Shown in pieces: positions 57,867 through 64,000 of a DNA stretch of 64,000 bases. How positions within the stretch are numbered: position 1 is the stretch's first letter; every line of letters begins with the position of its first letter. The stretch is from Protaetiibacter sp. SSC-01. GTDB lineage: Bacteria > Actinomycetota > Actinomycetes > Actinomycetales > Microbacteriaceae. The position numbers were made by a program, and so were the translations under genes. The notes under the pieces were generated by a model that was not told the origin of the DNA, did not search any database, and saw only the letters and a program-made list of their open reading frames with translations. The DNA lies in the NCBI RefSeq assembly GCF_014483895.1, contig NZ_CP059987.1, positions 1,798,001 through 1,862,000 of the forward strand, given 5' to 3'.

Positions 57867-58795
57867 CCGGGAAGCCTATCCGCGGCGGCCTGCACGGCGT
57901 CGTACGCGGCATCGACGCGCGAGGGGTCGTCGGCATGCAGCCACGTCGTGTCGCGCGAGCGGCCGAACCACGACACCTGGCGGCGCGCGTAGCGGCGCGT
58001 GAGGGCCTGGGTCTCGGCGATCGCCGCGGCGGCGTCCATCCGCCCGTCGAGCTGGGCGAGCGCTTGCGCGTAGCCGATGGCGCGGCTCGCGGTCGTGCCG
58101 AGCCCGGCGGGGCGCAGGCGGGCGACCTCGTCGACGAGACCGGCGTTCCACATCCGTTCGACGCGCGCGTCGAGTCGCGGCACGAGGGCTTCGCGCTCGA
58201 GCCGGAGGCCGAGGAGCGTTGTGGGGCGCCACGTGCCGCCCTCCTCGGGCAGGCCGGAGCCGAAGGGCTCCCCCGTGAGCTCGACGACCTCGAGGGCGCG
58301 CACGATGCGCCGCCCGTTGTGCGGGCCGATGGCCTCGGCTGCCTCGGGGTCGAGCTCGCGCAGGCGCGCGTGCAGGGTGCCGGGCCCGTGCGCGTCGAGC
58401 TCGGCCTCGAGCCGCGCTCGGATGGCGGGGTCGGTGCCCGGGAAGCGGAAGTCGTAGACGACGCTCGACACGTACAGGCCGCTGCCGCCCACGAGGATCG
58501 GCACGGCCCCGCGTGCCAGCATGTCGTCGACGACGGCGCGCGCCTCGACCTGGTAGCGCGCGACGCTCGCCTCCTCGCGCGGCTCGAGCACGTCCAGGAG
58601 GTGGTGCGGGATGCCGCGGCGCTCGTCCGCGGGCACCTTCGCCGTGCCGATGTCCATGCCGCGGTAGAGCTGCATGGCGTCGGCGTTGACGATCTCGGCG
58701 GGGGTTCCGGATGCCGCGAGTCGCTCGGCGAGGTCGAGGGCGAGATCCGTCTTGCCGGTGCCGGTGGCGCCGACGACGCCGACGAGCAGGCTCAC
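57863..58795 (-). CDS. miaA: tRNA dimethylallyltransferase
   Basis: A 310-residue enzyme that adds dimethylallyl to A37 of tRNAs reading UNN codons, the substrate for MiaB. The P-loop [17 protein letters not shown], the [21 protein letters not shown] motif, PHHLLDV, and [14 protein letters not shown] are present. The GTG start overlaps the miaB stop; the longer frame upstream is miaB out of frame. Cytosolic. Acting on the same tRNAs as the neighbouring miaB product. Confidence 0.95.
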   Translation of the reverse strand: MSLLVGVVGATGTGKTDLALDLAERLAASGTPAEIVNADAMQLYRGMDIGTAKVPADERRGIPHHLLDVLEPREEASVARYQVEARAVVDDMLARGAVPILVGGSGLYVSSVVYDFRFPGTDPAIRARLEAELDAHGPGTLHARLRELDPEAAEAIGPHNGRRIVRALEVVELTGEPFGSGLPEEGGTWRPTTLLGLRLEREALVPRLDARVERMWNAGLVDEVARLRPAGLGTTASRAIGYAQALAQLDGRMDAAAAIAETQALTRRYARRQVSWFGRSRDTTWLHADDPSRVDAAYDAVQAAADRLPG

Positions 58796-60306
58796 TCGGG
58801 ACGCAGGCCCGGAAGACCGAGGTTCACGGTGCGTCCGCCGCCCGTGCTGCCGTGGCTGGGGACGGCGCACGACTCCGCCTCGGCGCGGTCCCATGCGTCG
58901 CCCGCACGCGTTCGGCGGATCGGCAGCGCGGGACCGTCGGGTGCGGCGATGAGGTAGTGCGGCGTCGCGCGCGTGACGGTGACGCTCACGATGTCCCCGG
59001 GGCGCGGCGCGGGGCCGCCCTCGGGCACGTCGAAGTGCACGAGACGGTTGTCTTCGGCGCGGCCCGACATGCGGCGGGTCTCCTCGTCGCGGCGGCCTTC
59101 GCCGTTGGCGACGAGCACCTCGACGGGGGTGCCGACGAGCTTCTGGGCCTCCTCGCCCGAGACGCGCTCCTGCAGCTCGATGAGGCGGTCATAGCGCTCC
59201 TGCACGACCTCCTTCGGCAGCTGGTCGGGCATCGTCGCAGCCGGCGTTCCGGGGCGGATGGAGTACTGGAAGGTGAACGCGGATGCGAAGCGGGCCTGCT
59301 CGACGACGCGCAGCGTCTCCGCGAAGTCCTCCTCCGTCTCCCCCGGGAAGCCGACGATGATGTCCGTCGAGATGGCGGCGTGCGGGATGCGGGCGCGCAC
59401 GCGGTCGAGGATGCCGAGGAAGCGCTCGGAGCGGTACGAGCGGCGCATCGCGCGCAGGATGCGGTCGGACCCGGACTGCAGCGGCATATGCAGCTGCGGC
59501 ATGACGTTGGGCGTCTCGGCCATGGCGTCGATGACGTCGTCGGTGAAGGCGGCGGGGTGCGGGCTCGTGAAGCGCACGCGCTCGAGGCCCTCGATCTCGC
59601 CGGCCGCTCGGAGGAGCTTGCTGAAGGCCTGACGGTCGCCGAACTCGACGCCGTAGGAGTTGACGTTCTGGCCGAGGAGCGTGACCTCGATCGCGCCGTC
59701 GTCGACGAGGCTCTGGATCTCGGCGAGGATGTCGCCGGGGCGGCGGTCCTTCTCCTTGCCGCGCAGCGACGGCACGATGCAAAACGTGCATGTGTTGTTG
59801 CAGCCGACGGAGATCGAGACCCAGCCGGAGTAGGTGTTCTCACGCCGCGTGGGGAGCGTCGAGGGGAACACCTCGAGAGCCTCGAGGATCTCGAGCTGCG
59901 CCTCGCCGTTGTGGCGCGCGCGCTCGAGGAGCGTCGGGAGCGAGCCCATGTTGTGCGTGCCGAAGACGACGTCGACCCACGGCGCCTTCTCGAGGATGAC
60001 GTTCTTGTCCTTCTGGGCGAGACAACCGCCCACGGCGATCTGCATGCCCTCGTGGGTGCGCTTCGTTGCGGCGAGGTGGCCGAGCGTGCCGTAGAGCTTG
60101 TTGTCGGCGTTCTCGCGCACGGCGCACGTGTTGATGACGACGATGTCGGCCTCGCCGTCGGTGGCGCGCACATAGCCGGCGGCCTCGAGAGAGCCGGAGA
60201 GTCGCTCGGAGTCGTGGACGTTCATCTGGCAGCCGAAGGTGCGCACCTCGTAGGTGCGCGGAGCGGAGGTGGACCGTCCCTCCGTGGCGGCGTCGAGCAG
60301 GGTCAT
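58792..60306 (-). CDS. miaB: tRNA-2-methylthio-N6-dimethylallyladenosine synthase
   Basis: A 504-residue radical SAM methylthiotransferase. The N-terminal MTTase domain binds one Fe-S cluster through Cys in [23 protein letters not shown] and [10 protein letters not shown]. The radical SAM cluster is bound by [23 protein letters not shown] domain is near the C-terminus, followed by an extra tail of about 70 residues that ends [14 protein letters not shown] lies ten bases before the ATG, giving a leader of about three bases. It is first of miaB-miaA-dapF. Confidence 0.96.
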   Translation of the reverse strand: MTLLDAATEGRSTSAPRTYEVRTFGCQMNVHDSERLSGSLEAAGYVRATDGEADIVVINTCAVRENADNKLYGTLGHLAATKRTHEGMQIAVGGCLAQKDKNVILEKAPWVDVVFGTHNMGSLPTLLERARHNGEAQLEILEALEVFPSTLPTRRENTYSGWVSISVGCNNTCTFCIVPSLRGKEKDRRPGDILAEIQSLVDDGAIEVTLLGQNVNSYGVEFGDRQAFSKLLRAAGEIEGLERVRFTSPHPAAFTDDVIDAMAETPNVMPQLHMPLQSGSDRILRAMRRSYRSERFLGILDRVRARIPHAAISTDIIVGFPGETEEDFAETLRVVEQARFASAFTFQYSIRPGTPAATMPDQLPKEVVQERYDRLIELQERVSGEEAQKLVGTPVEVLVANGEGRRDEETRRMSGRAEDNRLVHFDVPEGGPAPRPGDIVSVTVTRATPHYLIAAPDGPALPIRRTRAGDAWDRAEAESCAVPSHGSTGGGRTVNLGLPGLRPE

Positions 60307-60359
60307 GGTGCCGCCAAGTCTACGTCGGCGGGGGCGCTCAGCATGCCCCGCGAGCCGCG

Positions 60360-60782
60360 TCAGTCACGTGTGAGCGTCATGGCGAATCCGCCGCCCTCGT
60401 AGGCCGCCGTCGCCTCCATGGGCGCATCGAGCCCGGCGTAGACCGCCGAGATGTCGACCGGGCCGTCGACGAACTCGATGTGGATGACGACCTCGTCGCC
60501 CTCGTGCGCCCAGGTGTCGCCCGCGTCGTCGTAGCTGCTCTCGAGGAACGTGAACGCGACCGTTCCGTCGTCTTGGAACTCGAAGGTCCACGGGTCGCCG
60601 TCGGTGTCGATGCCGGTCCACGTCGTGCCCACAAGCTCGGATGCCGGGCTGCTCGACGCGGTCGGCGTGGGCGAGGGCGCCGGCTGGCTCGCGTTCGGGG
60701 CGCATCCGACGAGCGCGTCCAGCCCGAGCAGGGTTCCCGCGCCCGCCGCGAGCATGCGCAGTCGGACGGGGGCGGTCGTCAT
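60360..60782 (-). CDS. Hypothetical lipoprotein
   Basis: A 140-residue exported lipoprotein. The signal sequence [20 protein letters not shown] leads to a lipobox LDALVGC, then a Pro/Ser/Thr linker (about residues 29-48). The mature domain [28 protein letters not shown] resembles the META or lipocalin-like beta folds, with no catalytic motif. The ATG is seven bases from TAGGGT, which lies inside the end of recX, so it may have its own near-leaderless promoter. No partner is evident. Confidence 0.75.
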   Translation of the reverse strand: MTTAPVRLRMLAAGAGTLLGLDALVGCAPNASQPAPSPTPTASSSPASELVGTTWTGIDTDGDPWTFEFQDDGTVAFTFLESSYDDAGDTWAHEGDEVVIHIEFVDGPVDISAVYAGLDAPMEATAAYEGGGFAMTLTRD

Positions 60783-60792
60783 GCCAGCGACC

Positions 60793-61485
60793 CTAGCGGA
60801 ACCGCACCACGGAGCCCGAGGGGCGCGAGGCGAGCGCCTCGTCGACGGCGGCGCGCACCGTGCTGCCGGAGTAGCCACGGCGGGCCAGGTAGGAGCTCAG
60901 GCGGCGGACCGCCGCGTCACGATCGAGGTCGCGCAGCTGTCCCGCCCGCTTGCGGGCGAGCTCGCGGGCGCGGGCGAGCTCGTCGCCCGTGTCGACGAGC
61001 TCGAGGGCGTACTCGATCGCCGAGGGTGCGAGCATGCGCCGCGTGAGCTCCGCGGCGATCGCCGTGCGCCCGAGGCCCTTGCGCTCCTGCAGGGTCGCGA
61101 CGAGCTTCTGCGCGAGGGCGGCATCGTCGATGAGGCCGACGCGTGCGAGGCGGTCGCACTCACGCTCGACGCTCTCGTCGTCGATGTCCGCGTCGCGGAG
61201 AACGCGCTCGAGCTCCCGGCGCGAGAGGTCGCGCCGCGTGAGCGCCTTGAGCGAGATCTTCCCCGCGTCGAGGGCGACGTCGCGTTCGGCGTCGCTCAGA
61301 CGAGCGCACGCGTCGTCGACGTCGGAACCCCAGGCGTCGTTCCACTCGGGCTCGTACACCTCGCCGGTGTCGTCATCGTCGTCGAACGCCCGCGGCTGCG
61401 GCACGCTCGCCGGAGCGGACGAGACCGACGACCGGGGGCCGAACAGGTAGCTGACGGGCGCGAGCCGGCCGTCGGTCTCCTCCAT
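60793..61485 (-). CDS. recX: Regulatory protein RecX
   Basis: A 230-residue RecX, a RecA modulator. The acidic N-terminal part (about residues 30-60, FDDDDDTGEVYEPEWND) is unlike short enteric RecX; the C-terminal helical repeats are typical: LTRRDLSRRELERVLRDADID, RLARVGLIDDAALAQKLVATLQERKGLGRTAIAAEL and AVRRLSSYLARRGYSGSTVRAAV. The second of two nearby ATGs is chosen because AAGGAG lies seven bases before it. It follows recA after 19 bases and is cotranscribed. Confidence 0.92.
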   Translation of the reverse strand: MEETDGRLAPVSYLFGPRSSVSSAPASVPQPRAFDDDDDTGEVYEPEWNDAWGSDVDDACARLSDAERDVALDAGKISLKALTRRDLSRRELERVLRDADIDDESVERECDRLARVGLIDDAALAQKLVATLQERKGLGRTAIAAELTRRMLAPSAIEYALELVDTGDELARARELARKRAGQLRDLDRDAAVRRLSSYLARRGYSGSTVRAAVDEALASRPSGSVVRFR

Positions 61486-61504
61486 GGTCATGCTCCTTCG
61501 CGCG

Positions 61505-62581
61505 TCACTCGCCTGCGGCCTTGCGGGCCGCGAGCTTGCCCTCGAGCGACTCGACGTTGGCGCCCTCCTGGGCGGCCTTGCCTGCCGCGCCGATACCGAG
61601 CTTCGCGAGGATCTTCTGCTCGATCTCCGCGGCCATGTCGGGGTTCTCGAGGAGGAAGTTGCGCGCGTTCTCCTTGCCCTGGCCGAGCTGGTCGCCGTCG
61701 TAGGTGTACCAGGCGCCCGACTTCTTGACGATGCCGTGCTCGACGCCGTAGTCGATGAGGCTGCCCTCGCGCGAGATGCCGACGCCGTAGAGGATGTCGA
61801 ACTCGGCCTGCTTGAAGGGCGGGGCCATCTTGTTCTTGACGACCTTGACGCGCGTGCGGTTGCCGACCGCCTCGGTGCCGTCCTTGAGGGTCTCGATGCG
61901 GCGGATGTCGAGGCGCACCGAGGCGTAGAACTTGAGCGCCTTGCCGCCCGCGGTGGTCTCGGGGCTTCCGAAGAACACGCCGATCTTCTCGCGCAGCTGG
62001 TTGATGAAGATCATCGTGGTCTGCGTCTGGTTGAGACCACCGGTGAGCTTGCGGAGGGCCTGCGACATGAGGCGGGCCTGGAGGCCGACGTGGCTGTCGC
62101 CCATCTCGCCCTCGATCTCGGCCTTCGGCACGAGCGCCGCGACGGAGTCGACGACGATGAGGTCGATCGAGCCCGAGCGCACGAGCATGTCGGCGATCTC
62201 GAGAGCCTGCTCACCTGTGTCGGGCTGCGACACGAGGAGCGAGTCGATGTCGACGCCGAGCTTCTTGGCGTACTCGGGGTCGAGCGCGTGCTCCGCGTCG
62301 ATGAAGGCGGCGATACCGCCGGCGCGCTGCGCGTTCGCGATCGCGTGCAGCGTGAGGGTCGTCTTACCCGACGACTCCGGGCCGTAGATCTCGACGATGC
62401 GGCCGCGGGGCAGTCCCCCGATGCCGAGCGCGACGTCGAGCGCGATGGAACCCGTGGGGATGATGGCGACGGGCGCGCGCTCGTCGCTGCCGAGCCGCAT
62501 CACGGTTCCCTTGCCGAACTGGCGGTCGATCTGCGCGAGGGCGACCTCGAGGGCCTTCTCGCGGTCTGCAGGTGTAGGCAT
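61505..62581 (-). CDS. recA: Recombinase RecA
   Basis: A 358-residue RecA. Walker A is [16 protein letters not shown], and the family markers [73 protein letters not shown] and [20 protein letters not shown] are all present. No intein interrupts it. Two damage-type promoters lie upstream at 62705-62727 and 62786-62814. The leader is about 120-200 bases. Confidence 0.99.
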   Translation of the reverse strand: MPTPADREKALEVALAQIDRQFGKGTVMRLGSDERAPVAIIPTGSIALDVALGIGGLPRGRIVEIYGPESSGKTTLTLHAIANAQRAGGIAAFIDAEHALDPEYAKKLGVDIDSLLVSQPDTGEQALEIADMLVRSGSIDLIVVDSVAALVPKAEIEGEMGDSHVGLQARLMSQALRKLTGGLNQTQTTMIFINQLREKIGVFFGSPETTAGGKALKFYASVRLDIRRIETLKDGTEAVGNRTRVKVVKNKMAPPFKQAEFDILYGVGISREGSLIDYGVEHGIVKKSGAWYTYDGDQLGQGKENARNFLLENPDMAAEIEQKILAKLGIGAAGKAAQEGANVESLEGKLAARKAAGE

Positions 62582-62704
62582 CTGCCCTGTCTCCTTCTGT
62601 GTCGTGTTCCATGCGCCCAACGGCTGTCGGCCCTTCGTCGACCGGTGGTGCAAGGTCGGCGCTCTCGCGACAGGGCTGTCGTCTCCATCTCGGTGACGTG
62701 GCCG

Positions 62705-62727
62705 ACGCTACGCCCGCCCACCGACAT
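62705..62727 (-). promoter_or_regulatory. recA promoter of the PafBC/RecA-NDp type
   Basis: On the minus strand ATGTCGGTG, eight bases, then TAGCGT. It fits the mycobacterial RecA-independent damage promoter pattern TTGTCRGTG-N8-TANNNT except for the first base. Confidence 0.6.
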
Positions 62728-62785
62728 CCGGAGGGAGCGACGGGCGGAACTGTCGACAACGGCTCTTCGACGGATCCTGTGGAGG

Positions 62786-62814
62786 AGACTACAGAGAATC
62801 GAATCGATGTTCGA
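62786..62814 (-). promoter_or_regulatory. recA SOS promoter with LexA box
   Basis: TCGAAC (62809-62814) and TAGTCT (62786-62791) with a 17-base spacer. The LexA box CGAACATCGATTCG (62800-62813, minus) overlaps the -35. Confidence 0.65.
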
Positions 62815-62850
62815 GAGGTCGGCGGCGTGTCGCCGCCCGGCCGGTTGCGC

Positions 62851-63072
62851 TCAGTCGCGCGGGTCGCGGAGCCCCGCGCCGTGCCAGCGCTCGCGCGGCA
62901 CCTCCTGCGCGCGACACAGCGCGAGCCAGACGTCGCGGGCCGGGATGCCCGCCGCGAGGGCAGCCTCGGGCGTGCGGTTGCCGAGCGCGACGATCACCGA
63001 GTCGCGCACGAGGACACGACCGAACGGCCCGAACTCGTCGGCGACGGCCCGGTGGAACTCGCTGACCTTCAG
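62851..63072 (-). CDS. DUF3046 family protein, probable CTG start
   Basis: A 73-residue protein of the DUF3046 type: KVSEFHRAVADEFGPFGRVLV, then LGNRTPEAALAAGIPARDVWLALCRAQEVPRERW. No ATG, GTG or TTG is available near the conserved N-terminus. The CTG before KVSEF overlaps the clgR stop (CTGA) and gives the normal family start. The gene regularly lies between clgR and recA in actinobacteria. Function is unknown. The C-terminal tail is short and polar. Confidence 0.82.
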   Translation of the reverse strand: MKVSEFHRAVADEFGPFGRVLVRDSVIVALGNRTPEAALAAGIPARDVWLALCRAQEVPRERWHGAGLRDPRD

Positions 63073-63377
63073 CGGACTGCGAGGTCGGCGTCGAACTCCG
63101 CGACGAGCTCGTCGGGCAGCGTGTCGGGGACCGTCGTGAGGCCCTCGATGACGGCGAGGCGGTCGCCCACCTCGCGCATGATGACCGACACCGGGGTGTC
63201 GAGCGCATCGGCGACGGAGGCGAGGATCTCGGAGCTCGCCTCCTTCTGGCCGCGCTCCACCTCGCTCAGGTAGCCGAGGGCGACGCTCGCGCGGCTCGCG
63301 ACCTGGCGCAGCGTCATGGCCTTCTGCAGACGGAAGTCGCGGAGGACATCGCCGAGTTCCTGTCGAACCAGAACCAT
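63069..63377 (-). CDS. clgR: ClgR-type XRE-family regulator
   Basis: A 102-residue helix-turn-helix regulator. The start MVLVRQELGDVLRDFRLQKAMTLRQVASRASVALGYLSEVERGQKEASSE is characteristic of ClgR, which activates clp protease, recX-type and other stress genes in actinobacteria. The C-terminus is short. AGGAGG lies eight bases before the ATG. It precedes DUF3046 and recA. TAGCCT about 50 bases upstream is a likely -10. I could not make out a ClgR operator here with confidence. Confidence 0.88.
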   Translation of the reverse strand: MVLVRQELGDVLRDFRLQKAMTLRQVASRASVALGYLSEVERGQKEASSEILASVADALDTPVSVIMREVGDRLAVIEGLTTVPDTLPDELVAEFDADLAVR

Positions 63378-63516
63378 GTGGTGTTCCTCCTTGTCTGTGA
63401 CCTGCGGGGGCCGATCGGGTGGCCCAGGCTACCCCGTGCGTTGCAGAAACTCTAATTCCTGCTACCTCGGATCCCGCCGTGAAAGTCACCAGGATTAACG
63501 AGATCGAAACCGTCGT

Positions 63517-64000
63517 TTATTCCCACACCCCGTCGACGTCGATCCCGAGGCGGCGGGCGAGCAACGCGAGCGCCGCCTCGACGGCGGAACGGCGGATGCC
63601 GTCGCGGGTTCCCGGGAGCGAGAGCAGCTCGGCGTGGGTGCCCGCCGCATCCGCGTAGCCGAGCCACACGGTGCCGGGCGGGTGCCCGTCCTGCGGGTCG
63701 GGGCCGGCGGCACCCGTCGTCGCGACGCCGTGGTCGGCCGGTCGTCCGTCGACCGCGAGGCGCGTTCGGGCGCCGTGCGCCATCTGGCGCGCGACCTCCG
63801 CGTCGATCGCCCCGCGCTCCGCGAGGAGCCCCGCATCGACGCCGAGGAGCGAGGCCTTGAGCGGCGTCGCGTAGGCGACCACTCCCCCGGACACGACGGC
63901 CGAGGCACCCGGCACGTCGACGAGCGCCGAGGTCAGGAGACCGCCCGTGAGCGACTCCGCGACGGCGACGCGCTCACCGCGTCGCGCCAGCTCGGCGACG
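63517..64000 (-). CDS. CinA C-terminal-type nicotinamide-nucleotide amidase, 5' end missing
   Basis: About 160 codons are visible; the start is beyond the right edge. The frame reads through ERVAVAESLTGGLLTSALVDVPGASAVVSGGVVAYATPLKASLLGV and GARTRLAVDGRPADHGVATTGAAGPD, the CinA/PncC fold with the ESxTGG motif. The enzyme deamidates NMN. Whether an N-terminal CinA domain is fused cannot be seen. It is followed by clgR, the usual neighbour in actinobacteria (pgsA-cinA-clgR-recA). Confidence 0.9.
   Translation of the reverse strand, partial: VAELARRGERVAVAESLTGGLLTSALVDVPGASAVVSGGVVAYATPLKASLLGVDAGLLAERGAIDAEVARQMAHGARTRLAVDGRPADHGVATTGAAGPDPQDGHPPGTVWLGYADAAGTHAELLSLPGTRDGIRRSAVEAALALLARRLGIDVDGVWE

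Overview
This is a continuous stretch of a high-GC actinobacterial chromosome, most likely from the family Microbacteriaceae. The evidence is the GC-rich coding with strong C/G third positions, the 16S-23S-5S rRNA operon without spacer tRNAs, the typical actinobacterial neighbourhoods (tlyA-nadK-recN, pyrG-nudix-xerD-parA, infC-rpmI-rplT with DUF1844, lexA divergent from a LysM gene, clgR-DUF3046-recA-recX-miaB-miaA-dapF-hflX), and a dispersed repeat of a kind I associate with this family. I cannot name the genus. No prophage, insertion sequence, CRISPR array or tRNA was seen. Almost every gene is a core gene.

Layout. 1-2274: two coupled ABC exporter half-transporters, the second cut by the window edge. 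2370-6668 (minus): pyrG, a Nudix hydrolase, xerD and parA. 6815-12740 (minus): a TPR protein with a repeat-rich basic N-terminus, a HAD phosphatase, a 61-residue protein, tlyA, nadK and recN. 12856-18144 (minus): the rRNA operon, preceded by tyrS. 20022-23216 (plus): a DUF2207 membrane protein and a SatD-like gene paired with a membrane protein. 23203-31506: arginine biosynthesis (argCJBDF and, separated by a plus-strand gene, argH with a small membrane protein and a 3-methyladenine glycosylase). 31689-35206: pheST. 35244-38589: a glutamate-type amino acid ABC importer. 38696-45311: an oligopeptide-type ABC importer operon ending in a flavin monooxygenase. 45509-47627: trmH-type methyltransferase and infC-rpmI-rplT. 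48239-52159: histidine genes hisC-hisB-hisH-hisA plus sseB. 52209-53565: divergent SOS pair lysM/lexA. 53517-56595: hydrolase, hflX and a methyltransferase. 56596-56999: a gene-free repeat island. 57000-63377: dapF, miaA, miaB, a lipoprotein, recX, recA, DUF3046 and clgR. 63517-64000: the start of a cinA-type gene.

How it works together. The window is dominated by tightly coupled minus-strand operons in which stop and start codons overlap (ATGA, GTGA and, twice, CTGA). DNA-damage control is concentrated on the right: LexA boxes sit in the lexA/lysM and recA promoters, and recA has a second promoter resembling the PafBC (RecA-NDp) class. Many first genes of transcription units have a TANNNT -10 hexamer exactly six bases before the start codon, which predicts leaderless mRNAs.

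The most interesting candidate is a 27-codon open frame with nine arginine codons between pheT and argC. It has its own leaderless-type -10 element and two mutually exclusive RNA pairings, suggesting that the argCJBDF operon is controlled by an arginine leader peptide. No argR gene is present in the cluster.
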